From Komagataeibacter diospyri (GTDB lineage: Bacteria > Pseudomonadota > Alphaproteobacteria > Acetobacterales > Acetobacteraceae), in the NCBI RefSeq assembly GCF_006538165.1, contig NZ_BDLU01000001.1:30219-94218 (forward strand): DNA of 64,000 nt, given 5' to 3'. The translations under genes were made by a program, and so were the position numbers. The notes below the pieces were generated by a model, which did not search any database, had not been told where the DNA came from, and saw nothing but the letters and a program-made list of their open reading frames with translations. This document shows, one piece after another, positions 56,175 to 64,000 of the stretch. Each line of letters opens with the position of its first letter. The stretch's first letter is position 1.

Positions 56175-57088
56175 GCAGGCGTGCTTACACCGGAAAAACA
56201 CCCTGATGGAGAGGGAAGGTCAAAAATAGTTTCCTGACTGGTGCCTGTCGTTGCATCTTCCATGAAAAAATGACGCGTGACACCCAGCCTGTAACCGGTG
56301 GCATGCGGGGTGATCGCAATATGGTTCCATCCCGCCGCGCGCAACGGATCACACGATCGTGCTGAAGCCGATGCGATCCCCATTACCGGCACCGGCCCCT
56401 GCGGGCCGGGGAGGGAGGACAGGGTCGAGGTATGGATATGCCCGTGCAGGATCATCTCCGCACCGTCCTGTGCGATACAGGTGGCGAAAGCCTGTATATC
56501 CGTCAGTGCCTTACGACGTATGGCCAGATCCGGAACAGGTGGGTGATGGATCATGACAATGCGGCACAGTCCCTGACGCGCGGTTTCACGCAGTATGTCA
56601 CGCAGGCGTACGGCCTGTCGTGCGCCAACCGTCCCGGTTGCACGGAACCATGGTGTCGGCACGGCTGAACTGACGCCAATCAGCGCCACATTTCCCACCC
56701 TGCGGATAAAGGGAAAGGGAAGTGTCCCCATCCACGGCTGCCACAGACCTACGGTCTGATGCCATCTGTCATGCACAAGGGTGTCATGATTCCCCGGTAT
56801 GACTGTACAGGGCGCGGGCATCTGCTCCAGCCAGCGCATCGCCTGCCGGCATTCCCCCGGCAGGCCCATGTTGGTCAGATCCCCGGTGACGGCAATCATG
56901 TTGACCCTGTTGGCGGCGATGTCGGCCATGACATGGGCCAGAATTTCGGGGCGATGCAGGAAGCGGCGGCGGCCTTTCCACGAAAAATAGCTGAACATGC
57001 GCTTGTTCAGGCGTTCCCCAATGCGGGGCGGCGCCATTTCAGTGGGCAGGTGGGGGTCAGACAGATGCGCAATGGTGACGGTGTTCAA
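56171..57088 (-). CDS. Calcineurin-like metallophosphoesterase
   Basis: About 305 residues with the full metal set: HLSDPHLP, VTGDLTNMG, PGNHD, MIHHPPVP and HGHIHTS. Substrate is unknown. In this place it could remove phosphate from a lipid or head-group intermediate. A TTG at 57088, five bases after GAGG, gives a start right before the fold; ATGs at 57112 and 57136 are in frame with poorer sites. First gene of a five-gene coupled operon through the MobA-like gene. Confidence 0.82.
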   Translation of the reverse strand: MNTVTIAHLSDPHLPTEMAPPRIGERLNKRMFSYFSWKGRRRFLHRPEILAHVMADIAANRVNMIAVTGDLTNMGLPGECRQAMRWLEQMPAPCTVIPGNHDTLVHDRWHQTVGLWQPWMGTLPFPFIRRVGNVALIGVSSAVPTPWFRATGTVGARQAVRLRDILRETARQGLCRIVMIHHPPVPDLAIRRKALTDIQAFATCIAQDGAEMILHGHIHTSTLSSLPGPQGPVPVMGIASASARSCDPLRAAGWNHIAITPHATGYRLGVTRHFFMEDATTGTSQETIFDLPSPSGCFSGVSTPA

Positions 57089-57236
57089 GCTGACCTCATT
57101 TCCTTGCCTCATGCCCGCCGGGAACGGTTGGGACATGTGTTATGCCTGCCCGCGCGGAAGGACGCTCCATCTTTTCGTGCCTTGCAATAGAAGGCAGATG
57201 GTTGCTTATGGCCTGTAAGTCAAATTTCAGACAGGG
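57089..57236. promoter_or_regulatory. Divergent promoter region of the lipid cluster
   Basis: About 148 bases between the metallophosphoesterase and lipid-kinase starts. A weak rightward promoter could be TTGCAA at 57182-57187 with GCTTAT at 57204-57209, 16 bases apart. No clear operator is seen. Shared regulation of both directions is plausible. Confidence 0.3.
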
Positions 57237-58229
57237 ATGGAATATTCAGTGACCGGACGTTTTGCGCTTGTTTACAACCCGCGCAGCCGGCGGAACATGG
57301 GGGACAGGAGTGCATACGCCCAGACGGCCCGGAATCTGCTGGGAGAAAACTTCGTTGATCCGGCTGACCGTTCCCGTCTGGATGCCAACATCGCGGAATT
57401 CGCATCCTGCGGCATGGATTGTATCGTCATAGATGGTGGTGATGGCACCGTCAGTGACGTGCTGACCGCCATTCACCGCCACTATGCGCCCGACAGGCTG
57501 CCTGCCCTTGCCATCCTGCCGTCTGGCAATACCAACCTGATTGCGGGGGATGTCGGCTTCGGACTGCGTGGCATCAGGGCGCTGGAACATCTGCAGCGGC
57601 TTGACGCGTCAGGCCTGCTGCGGCGCAATGTACGCAGGCGCTGCGGTCTGGTGGTGGAATGGCCCGAACCCGACGGACCGCCACCGGTTGTGGGCATGTT
57701 TCATGGGGCGGCCGCATTTACACGGGGGATCGAACTGGCTCATCAGCCTGCGATCCTGAATAATTATTCCCATGAAATGGCTGTTATCGTCTCCTTCCTG
57801 TCTTCGGTGGCGCATCTGCTGACAAAGCGTTCCCGGCAGGACTGGATGCGCGGTGACCAGATGGTCATGCATGCTGGCAAGACCATCCAGCGACAGGGCA
57901 ACTGTTTCCTTTTCCTGTCCACGACACTCCAGCACCTGCCCTATGGCATATGGCCGTTCTGGACAGCATGTGGGGCGCGTGATGACGTCATCAATTTCCT
58001 GCATGTGGCAGGACAGCCTTCCCGCCTTGCCGCCGCGGCATGGGCACTGTTGCGGGGACGGCATCCGACATGGCTGCAGAATAACCCGGATTATTGCAGT
58101 GGGTGCGAAGACCGTATCGAAATGACGATGAAATCCGATTTCGTGCTGGATGGGGAAGTCATGTCTCCCGGTGCGACCGGTCGGATCATTCTGTCGGCGA
58201 CCGCCCCGATAGATTTCATCCACGCGTAA
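57237..58229 (+). CDS. Diacylglycerol/ceramide kinase-like lipid kinase
   Basis: 330 residues of the DAGK catalytic family. LVYNPRSRRNMG opens the fold, VIDGGDGTVSDVL is the nucleotide loop, and PSGNTNLIAGDVG replaces the usual P-x-G-T-x-N-D segment. The C-terminal beta domain has SDFVLDGEV. Near serine palmitoyltransferase, the best guess is a ceramide kinase like CpgB of Caulobacter. GGG directly before the ATG at 57237 leaves the start uncertain; GTG at 57249 is possible. Confidence 0.75.
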   Translation: MEYSVTGRFALVYNPRSRRNMGDRSAYAQTARNLLGENFVDPADRSRLDANIAEFASCGMDCIVIDGGDGTVSDVLTAIHRHYAPDRLPALAILPSGNTNLIAGDVGFGLRGIRALEHLQRLDASGLLRRNVRRRCGLVVEWPEPDGPPPVVGMFHGAAAFTRGIELAHQPAILNNYSHEMAVIVSFLSSVAHLLTKRSRQDWMRGDQMVMHAGKTIQRQGNCFLFLSTTLQHLPYGIWPFWTACGARDDVINFLHVAGQPSRLAAAAWALLRGRHPTWLQNNPDYCSGCEDRIEMTMKSDFVLDGEVMSPGATGRIILSATAPIDFIHA

Positions 58230-58232
58230 GGA

Positions 58233-59210
58233 ATGGCGAGCATGCCTCAGTTCAGCCTCACAGACCGTACTGCCGCAGCCGGACGGGTCGCCCATCTGCT
58301 GGCGCATGATCTGGTCCAGCCTGTCGCCCCTTTCGTCACGCAGTTTGTCACCCGCCTGCTGGGCGGGGCACAGCCACTGGGTGTGGTTTTTTATGGTTCC
58401 GCCCTGCGCGTGCCCGATCCTGAGGGCATTCTGGATTTTTATGTGATTGTCGAGCGTCTGGACGACTGGACATCAGGCTACCTGGCACGCGAAGCCAACC
58501 GTATCCTGCCCCCCAATGTGGAATATCATGAAATTCCCATCGAGGGACGGACCATCCGGGCCAAGGTTGCCATCCTGTCCATCGCGCAGTTCCGGCGGAT
58601 GACGGGCCGCGCCACGCTGGATACCACGGTCTGGGCACGTTTCTGTCAGCCCGTGCGGCTGGTATGGGTCAGGGGGCCGGAGGCGGCTGATGCCATCCTG
58701 GCCTGCATTATCCGTGCAGTGGGACAGGCAGGTCGCTGGGCCGCAGCCCTGGGGCCGGCGCAGGGCACGGCTGATGACTACTGGCTGGCCCTGTTTGCCC
58801 ATACTTATGGTGCGGAGCTGCGTGTCGAGAACGGTCGCAGGCCGCGTAGCCTGCTGCAGGGACAGGAAGGGCGATACAGGAGCCTGCTACCGGATGTATG
58901 GCGCGCGGATGGCCTGCCGTTCCGGTATGAGGGAGATCAGCTGATACCCCAGCTGACACCTGAACTGCGTCGGAACATGCGCGAAGGCTGGTGGCTGCGT
59001 GGCCGACTGGGGCGCGTGCTGAATGTCAGCCGCCTGCTCAAGGGCGCCTTCACGTTTGAAGGTGGGGCACGCTATATCGCATGGAAGATAAAGCGGCATT
59101 CCGGCATTGAACTGCCGCTGGGGCCATTTTCGGAACGGCACCCACTGGTCTGCCTGCCGTATCTTCTGTGGAAATTACGGCAGGCAGGTTTTTTCAGGCG
59201 GCGCGGTTGA
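58233..59210 (+). CDS. Nucleotidyltransferase-fold protein, possibly Tam41-like
   Basis: 325 residues. GVVFYGSALRVPDPEGILDFYVIVE (about 49-73) fits the G-S-x(n)-D-x-[DYF] core of polymerase-beta-type nucleotidyltransferases and resembles Tam41, a mitochondrial CDP-diacylglycerol synthase; this is a pattern judgement. A basic stretch (GWWLRGRLGRVLNVSRLLKGAF) and KIKRHSGIELPLG near the end suggest membrane contact. It follows the lipid kinase by three bases, so it may put a nucleotide on the kinase product. Its 3' end overlaps the serine palmitoyltransferase gene by 17 bases, tail to tail. Confidence 0.6.
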   Translation: MASMPQFSLTDRTAAAGRVAHLLAHDLVQPVAPFVTQFVTRLLGGAQPLGVVFYGSALRVPDPEGILDFYVIVERLDDWTSGYLAREANRILPPNVEYHEIPIEGRTIRAKVAILSIAQFRRMTGRATLDTTVWARFCQPVRLVWVRGPEAADAILACIIRAVGQAGRWAAALGPAQGTADDYWLALFAHTYGAELRVENGRRPRSLLQGQEGRYRSLLPDVWRADGLPFRYEGDQLIPQLTPELRRNMREGWWLRGRLGRVLNVSRLLKGAFTFEGGARYIAWKIKRHSGIELPLGPFSERHPLVCLPYLLWKLRQAGFFRRRG

Positions 59211-60396
59211 TACCCATCTCGCCCGCCACAACGGCGAAGATTTCTACGGCCCTGTCTATCTGCTCCGGCGTATGTGTCGCCATGACGGAGGTACGCAGCA
59301 GGGGGTGCTGGTCAGGCGTTGCGGGCGGCAGGCTGAGGTTGACGTAAACCCCCAGGTCCAGCAGCCGGTTCCAGAATGCCACGGCAACCGCCACATCATC
59401 CAGAATGACGGATACGACAGGACTGGCCTGCGGACCGGTACGCAGGCCGGCGGCCTGCAGCCCGGCATGTAGCCTGCGGGCATTGTCCATCAACCGCACG
59501 CGCAGTTCCGGCCTGTTTTCCAGTTCGGTCAGTGCTGCCATGGTTGCAGCAATGACTTCAGGGGGCAGGGACGCAGTAAACATGTAAGGGCGCGAGCAAA
59601 GCCGGATCAGGTCCAGCCCGTCATGATTGGAAACACAGTAGCCGCCAACCGTGCCAAGGCTTTTGGAAAAGGTGCCGACAACAAAATCGACATCGTCTTC
59701 CACGCCATCAGCTTCCGCCACGCCACGGCCATGTTCGCCCATTACACCAACGGAATGCGCTTCATCCGCCAGCAGCCATGCGCCTGTTTCCCGCTTGACG
59801 GCCGCGAATTCCGCCATGGGCACGACGTCGCCCATCATGGAATAGATGCCTTCAACCACGACCAGTTTCGCCCCGGGCGTGCCATCAAGGCGGCGCAGGC
59901 GTTTGTGCAGGTCATCGGCGTCGTTATGACGGAAGCGGATGACCTGTGCATGGCCAAGGCGGCTGCCGTCATAGATGCTGGCATGACTGTCCGCATCAAG
60001 CAGCAGGTAGTCATCCTTGCCCGCCAGCGCGGAAATCGTGCCCAGATTGGCCTGATACCCGGTGGAGAATACCATGGCGTGCCGACGGCGGAAGAATGCG
60101 CAGAGCCGTTCTTCCAGCTGGCGGTGCAGGCCCTGCGTACCATTGGCGATACGCGATCCGGTCGTGCCGACACCATAAGCCCTGGCGGCTTCAACCGCCG
60201 CTTCGATAGCAGAGGGAGACTGGCTCAACCCAAGGTAATTGTTGGTGCCGAACAGAAGCGTCTCACGTCCCTCGATCAGCCCGACCGTGGAGGAAATAGG
60301 CTTTTCGATGACGACGTTGAACGGGTTGCGCCCCCCACCGGCCGTGACAGCCGACAGGGCAGAGGCAAGGCCTTCATATTTCGAGAAAATCGACAT
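59194..60396 (-). CDS. spt: Serine palmitoyltransferase-like alpha-oxoamine synthase
   Basis: 400-residue PLP enzyme. The PLP lysine is in GTFSKSLGTVGGYC; DEAHSVGVMGEHGRG, FGTNNYLGLS and ANGTQGLHRQLEERL are alpha-oxoamine synthase blocks. This family also holds AONS, KBL and ALAS, but the preceding dedicated ACP and acyl-AMP ligase, and the lipid genes around, support serine palmitoyltransferase, the first step of sphingolipid synthesis. It starts six bases after the ACP gene. Confidence 0.85.
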   Translation of the reverse strand: MSIFSKYEGLASALSAVTAGGGRNPFNVVIEKPISSTVGLIEGRETLLFGTNNYLGLSQSPSAIEAAVEAARAYGVGTTGSRIANGTQGLHRQLEERLCAFFRRRHAMVFSTGYQANLGTISALAGKDDYLLLDADSHASIYDGSRLGHAQVIRFRHNDADDLHKRLRRLDGTPGAKLVVVEGIYSMMGDVVPMAEFAAVKRETGAWLLADEAHSVGVMGEHGRGVAEADGVEDDVDFVVGTFSKSLGTVGGYCVSNHDGLDLIRLCSRPYMFTASLPPEVIAATMAALTELENRPELRVRLMDNARRLHAGLQAAGLRTGPQASPVVSVILDDVAVAVAFWNRLLDLGVYVNLSLPPATPDQHPLLRTSVMATHTPEQIDRAVEIFAVVAGEMGINRAA

Positions 60397-60402
60397 GATG
60401 TA

Positions 60403-60654
60403 TCAGGATGCCTGCTTGAGGGAGACGATGCAGGCGGCCAGATCATCAATGGTGCGGATATCAGCCAGCCGGTCAAGCGGCACGGAAACGTCGAGCGTAT
60501 CCTCGATTTCCATGACAAAATTCATGACGGCCAGTGAATCAAAGGCCAGATCTTCAACGATCTTGCTGCTGCCATTGATATCACGGGGAACCTTGGGGTT
60601 CGCCAGCAGCGTCTTCACGATCAGCGCGGAGACGCTCGCTACCGTTTCACTCAT
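60403..60654 (-). CDS. Dedicated acyl carrier protein of the sphingolipid locus
   Basis: 83 residues. The phosphopantetheine Ser lies in DLAFDSLAVMNFVMEIED, unlike the DSLDTVEL of the housekeeping AcpP in this window. AAGGATGTAGGA before the ATG is a strong ribosome site. In Caulobacter a comparable ACP, loaded by an acyl-ACP synthetase, feeds serine palmitoyltransferase; the same arrangement is seen here. Confidence 0.88.
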   Translation of the reverse strand: MSETVASVSALIVKTLLANPKVPRDINGSSKIVEDLAFDSLAVMNFVMEIEDTLDVSVPLDRLADIRTIDDLAACIVSLKQAS

Positions 60655-60844
60655 TCCTACATCCTTATGGCATGTCCCGCCTGCTTGCTTACAGGCAGGG
60701 GATCAGCATGAATGGCCTGCCCCACGATCAACGACCGGGGCGGGGACTGCAATCGGTCCCCTGATCGGAAGTCTTATGATCGAAAAACAGTTTTTTGGCC
60801 AGTCCTGCTTTACATTCTGGCCCGAAAGGGGCGACCCAGGTTCC
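60655..60844. other. Gap between the acyl-AMP ligase and ACP genes
   Basis: 190 bases without a credible gene. CCTGC-TTGCTTACAG-GCAGG at about 60680-60699 is a weak hairpin near the ACP start. I see no good promoter, so the ACP and spt genes may be read from the ligase operon or from an unrecognised promoter here. Confidence 0.35.
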
Positions 60845-62641
60845 TCAGACCACGGAAACAGATGATGTTTCCAGCGGCTGAAACGCACCTGACAGCAGCA
60901 TGGCTTTCGCACGTGCGCGTGTCAGCTTGCCCGATGATGTCTGGGGCAGGGTATGGGGCGGCACCAGGATGATGGAAACATCCACACCGTGCTGTCGACG
61001 GAACAGGCTGGCCGTTTCGGTTTTCAGGGTTTCACGTGCTTCTGGGGAGGAGGCGCGGCACTGCACGAGTGCCACGATCTTCTCGCCTTCATCCTCATCA
61101 ACCGAAAATACGGCAACATCGCGGCTGCGCAGGCTACTGATTTCGGTTTCGGCCGACCATTCCAGATCCTGCGGCCAGATATTGCGACCGTTGATGATGA
61201 TCAGGTCCTTGGCGCGGCCGGTTATGACAACCTGTCCATCCAGCATGTACCCCAGATCGCCGGTGTTCAGCCAGCCATTGGCATCCACAACGCGCGCCGT
61301 TTCCTGCGGCCGACGGAAGTAGCCCTGCATCAGGCTGGGACCTCGCACGAATACGGCCCCGACCTGACGGTCACGCAACACGTTCCCCTGCGGATCGCGT
61401 ACTTCAAGTTCGTGGTGCGGCAGGACTTCTCCACAGATGACGAACGTGCGCAACGCACGGGTGGGATCGTTGGACGGCACGGCTTCGCCGCGTGTTTCAA
61501 GCGCACGCAGGTCGATCGTATCCGTCCGGATGCCCGAGCCAAGTGGCGCAAAGCTGATGGCCAGTGTCGCTTCGGCCATACCGTAGCTGGCGGTAAAGGC
61601 GCCGCTGTCAAAGCCTGCGGAGGCAAAACGCTGTGCGAAATCCTCAAGGATATGATAACGGATCATGTCGCCACCGATACCGGCCACGCGCCATGACGAC
61701 AGGTCCAGCTCGATCGAGGTGGCGCGTCGGGCGCACAACTCATAACCGAAGGACGGGCTGTAGGAAATCGTGCCACGGTTGCGACTGATCAGGTCCAGCC
61801 ACACATGGGGCCGCCGCGCGAATTCACGGGTGGGCAGCATGTCCACGCTCAACTGGCACGTCATGGGGGTCAGGAAGAAACCGACCAGCCCCATGTCATG
61901 ATAAAGCGGAAGCCAGGACACGCAGCGATCGCCCGTTTCACGGACCTTCAGGCCATTCAGGGCAATGGCGTGCGCATTTGCCATGCCGGAACGCTGGGTT
62001 ACCGCGATTCCCATGGGGAAACGTGTGCTGCCAGACGAAAACTGCAGGTAGGACAGGTCATCTGGCTGGACGGAGGGCAGGGCCTCGACCGTAATCGGTG
62101 TTTCCAGCAGTTCAGAGGGCGTGCCCGAGAATTTGAGGTCCAGCCCCGACGTGATTTCATCCGTCCACGACGAGATGATGGAAGCGATTACCACGGCGGA
62201 TGCCGCCGCGCCCTCGATCATGCCACGCAGCGTCCCTACATATCCTTCGCGGCCGCCAAATGCGACGGGCAGTGGCAGCGGGGCGGGAACAAGGCCCGCA
62301 TACTGGCAACCGAAGAAGATACGGGCGAAATCGCCGTCACTCTCGGCCACGATGGCAACCCGGTCACCGGGTTCCAGGCCAAGGGACAGCAGGCGTCTGG
62401 CCGTTTCGATCGCCTGTTCGCGCAACGTGCTGTAAGGCAGCGTTTCGAGCAGGACGCCCTTGCCGGAGTAGATGTTGAAGCCGCTCTTGCCCCGGGCGGC
62501 ATAATCCAGCGCCGCCGGGAACGTCGGAAAATCGCCGTAACGACGAGGCAAACCAGAATCGGAGGGGGTCGGGAGGCTTATCATTTCCGGTAATGTGACT
62601 TCCACAGACGTAACTTGAAACGGCGAATGGGCGGTGTTCAA
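60845..62641 (-). CDS. Fatty acyl-AMP ligase / acyl-ACP synthetase
   Basis: 598 residues of the adenylate-forming family. The phosphate loop FSSGSTRFPMG (about 200-210) keeps SSGST but has Met where most members have Lys. SWLPLYHDMGLVGFFLTP is a fatty acyl-AMP ligase mark, TASYGMAEATLAIS and WLNTGDLGYMLDGQV are core motifs, and TSSGKLTRARAK holds the catalytic Lys. It probably charges the ACP encoded next. Its ATG overlaps the stop of the glycerophosphotransferase-like gene (ATGA, 62641-62638). Confidence 0.85.
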   Translation of the reverse strand: MNTAHSPFQVTSVEVTLPEMISLPTPSDSGLPRRYGDFPTFPAALDYAARGKSGFNIYSGKGVLLETLPYSTLREQAIETARRLLSLGLEPGDRVAIVAESDGDFARIFFGCQYAGLVPAPLPLPVAFGGREGYVGTLRGMIEGAAASAVVIASIISSWTDEITSGLDLKFSGTPSELLETPITVEALPSVQPDDLSYLQFSSGSTRFPMGIAVTQRSGMANAHAIALNGLKVRETGDRCVSWLPLYHDMGLVGFFLTPMTCQLSVDMLPTREFARRPHVWLDLISRNRGTISYSPSFGYELCARRATSIELDLSSWRVAGIGGDMIRYHILEDFAQRFASAGFDSGAFTASYGMAEATLAISFAPLGSGIRTDTIDLRALETRGEAVPSNDPTRALRTFVICGEVLPHHELEVRDPQGNVLRDRQVGAVFVRGPSLMQGYFRRPQETARVVDANGWLNTGDLGYMLDGQVVITGRAKDLIIINGRNIWPQDLEWSAETEISSLRSRDVAVFSVDEDEGEKIVALVQCRASSPEARETLKTETASLFRRQHGVDVSIILVPPHTLPQTSSGKLTRARAKAMLLSGAFQPLETSSVSVV

Positions 62642-63771
62642 CCAATTACCCTCAAAAAGTCAATAATCGATTTCGCGCCTTTGGCCGCCGTGTCTTCCGG
62701 AGCCGCAAACCCGAATGTATCGTTTATATACTCTTTTTGTCGATCAAGGAAATTTGCATGCGTAAGGAATGCCCTGTCAAGGGCATGGTCCAGTTCACTT
62801 ACGTTGTCCGTCACCGGCCCCAGTGTCCAGTTTACATAATTCGGGTTATCGCGCCACTGTATTCCGTGCGCATTCAGGAACAGGCAGGGGCGCGGTTTTG
62901 TAAGGAATTCTCCAACCTGGCTACTGACATCACCCAGATACAGGTCTGATGCCAGCGTATAGGACATATCCACGCTCCGGTCGCTGCCCGGGTCAATGAT
63001 CATATGCGGATATGCGGCATAAGGTGCCAGTATACGGCGGCTTTTCGCGCGGTCTGTATCAAATAACCGGTAATGGGGGGCAAAGATCAGGTTGTATTTT
63101 TCCTGTTGGGAAAAATACTTCAGAACAGCCATGCCAAACCGGGGCCATGATGACAGGCTGGCACTGAAATGCGGATTGTAGAGAATGGTTGGCCGCGCAT
63201 TGGAAAACAGGGGTGCGCTATTGGCATGCAGTCGGCGGACCATGTCAAATTTTGCATATATACCAGTCATATAATGCCCATCACGCAGGGTGCCCGCATC
63301 CTTCAGGCGGTCTTTTATTTTATGTCCGGCCATCAGGATGTAATCGAACTGGCGCGTGTCATGGGTAAAGCCGATCGCCCGGTCACCTGCGCCATGACGG
63401 GTCCAGATCAGGCGGGGACGAAAAACACCCATTTTACGTAAGTAGAGAGATGTGCGCTCGGGAACGACGACTGCCTGAAACCTGTTGAAATAATTCCTGT
63501 TCAAAAACAGCACTGCTATTTTGCTTGGAGGAGTCGGCCCGTGGCGCCTTATGTGACTACAGAGCCATGCAGGCAGATGCAGGATATCAAAACTGACCGG
63601 GGATTCCGGGTAAAGTCGGCATAGTTTCCGGATGCGGGAATCGCGTTCCGGCGTCAGGCTGGCGATATGAACCTTAATTTCCGGATACAGCCGGGCCATT
63701 TCCAAAGCGATGGGAAGTGAATGAAATTCCTGATGTGGCTGGGCAATATATGGGAACAGGATACGGGGCAT
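62638..63771 (-). CDS. CDP-glycerol glycerophosphotransferase-like protein
   Basis: 377 residues of a GT-B-like fold. LIWTRHGAGDRAIGF, ILYNPHFSASLSSW, NLIFAPHYRLFD and LYLGDVSSQVGEFL followed by RPCLFLN match the pattern of TagF/TagB-type CDP-glycerol transferases (HG, PHxR, SDxSS, P-x-[IV]). It may move a glycerol-phosphate or related group onto a lipid. The DNA is visibly AT-richer than its neighbours (for example 23 G+C in 63061-63120), suggesting recent arrival. Coupled to the ligase gene. Confidence 0.7.
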   Translation of the reverse strand: MPRILFPYIAQPHQEFHSLPIALEMARLYPEIKVHIASLTPERDSRIRKLCRLYPESPVSFDILHLPAWLCSHIRRHGPTPPSKIAVLFLNRNYFNRFQAVVVPERTSLYLRKMGVFRPRLIWTRHGAGDRAIGFTHDTRQFDYILMAGHKIKDRLKDAGTLRDGHYMTGIYAKFDMVRRLHANSAPLFSNARPTILYNPHFSASLSSWPRFGMAVLKYFSQQEKYNLIFAPHYRLFDTDRAKSRRILAPYAAYPHMIIDPGSDRSVDMSYTLASDLYLGDVSSQVGEFLTKPRPCLFLNAHGIQWRDNPNYVNWTLGPVTDNVSELDHALDRAFLTHANFLDRQKEYINDTFGFAAPEDTAAKGAKSIIDFLRVIG

Positions 63772-64000
63772 TTATGACTGGCCTGAAAATCCCTTGGTTG
63801 GCCTACATTACATAACACATGGATATATAATAAGATTAAATAACAAATGCCGTGATATCGGATGCATTGAAAGGCCCTATGCTTCGGACGTCATGTATAT
63901 GTGCCTGTTTCACGCATGGTGCCAGAGGTGATGTTGTGGACGGCCCCCGCACGGAATGTGCGAGGATGAGATCATCGCCGTCTGCAACGCATGGAGCCAC
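63772..64000. other. AT-rich region at the window edge
   Basis: The first 80 bases (TATATAATAAGATTAAATAAC around 63823-63843) are AT-rich and probably hold the promoter of the minus-strand lipid operon. Beyond 63860 no gene can be supported. A minus-strand frame stays open from 64000 to a TAA at 63838-63836, but its third positions lack the GC bias of real genes here. Confidence 0.35.

Noticed and set aside
63836..64000. Minus-strand frame open to the window end
   Set aside because: 55 codons without the GC-rich third positions seen in neighbouring genes, and no recognisable motif. It could be a gene tail but cannot be supported.

Overview
The window is a GC-rich alphaproteobacterial chromosome segment. 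Gene order and content point to an acetic acid bacterium (Acetobacteraceae, probably Komagataeibacter or Gluconacetobacter). This is an inference from the dnaA-dnaN-recF-gyrB cluster, thiOSGE, sucCD and a sphingolipid locus; no 16S gene is present to confirm it. I see no rRNA, tRNA, CRISPR array, prophage or insertion sequence.

0-15.5 kb holds housekeeping genes. ubiE and mutM diverge, rpsT follows, and one perfect DnaA box precedes dnaA. Then come dnaN, recF and gyrB, convergent with gph, the pair glmU-glmS (amino sugars for the cell wall), and the thiamine thiazole operon thiO-thiS-thiG-thiE. 15.5-28.2 kb holds a CPA1 antiporter with a C-terminal cyclic-nucleotide-binding-like domain and a coupled minus-strand operon: argH, a 53-residue LptM-like lipoprotein, lysA and a DUF4175 (TIGR02302-type) membrane protein. 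cdd sits on the opposite strand inside that operon. An N-formylglutamate amidohydrolase family gene and aroE-coaE-dnaQ follow.

28.3-34.1 kb is the most unusual part. Five genes, each overlapping the next by one or four bases, encode a membrane sensor with a cyclase-like domain lacking its catalytic residues, an MlaE-like permease, an ABC-ATPase-like protein without Walker A, an MCE (MlaD-like) protein and a helical-repeat lipoprotein. I read this as an MCE-type lipid transport system whose motor subunit is a pseudo-ATPase, tied to a pseudo-cyclase sensor.

34.2-41 kb, mostly on the minus strand, holds a SulP transporter, queE-queC-queD (queuosine precursor), bioB and sucC-sucD with a clear terminator. 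41-45.2 kb is a plus-strand group of poorly understood genes: a diiron ferritin-like protein, a secreted Dabb protein, a betaine-binding-like protein without a signal peptide, a methyltransferase and a DUF218 protein. It runs into fabD-fabG-acpP-fabF-mltG. A SYLF protein, an inositol-phosphatase family protein and MmcB follow.

52.3-63.8 kb looks like a sphingolipid island. One operon encodes a metallophosphoesterase, LptF, LptG, a fatty acid hydroxylase and a sugar-nucleotidyltransferase-like protein. A divergent pair encodes a lipid kinase and a nucleotidyltransferase-fold protein. A third group encodes a glycerophosphotransferase-like protein, an acyl-AMP ligase, a dedicated ACP and serine palmitoyltransferase. 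Together they could make, decorate and export a phosphorylated ceramide. Ceramide synthase and reductase are not in the window.
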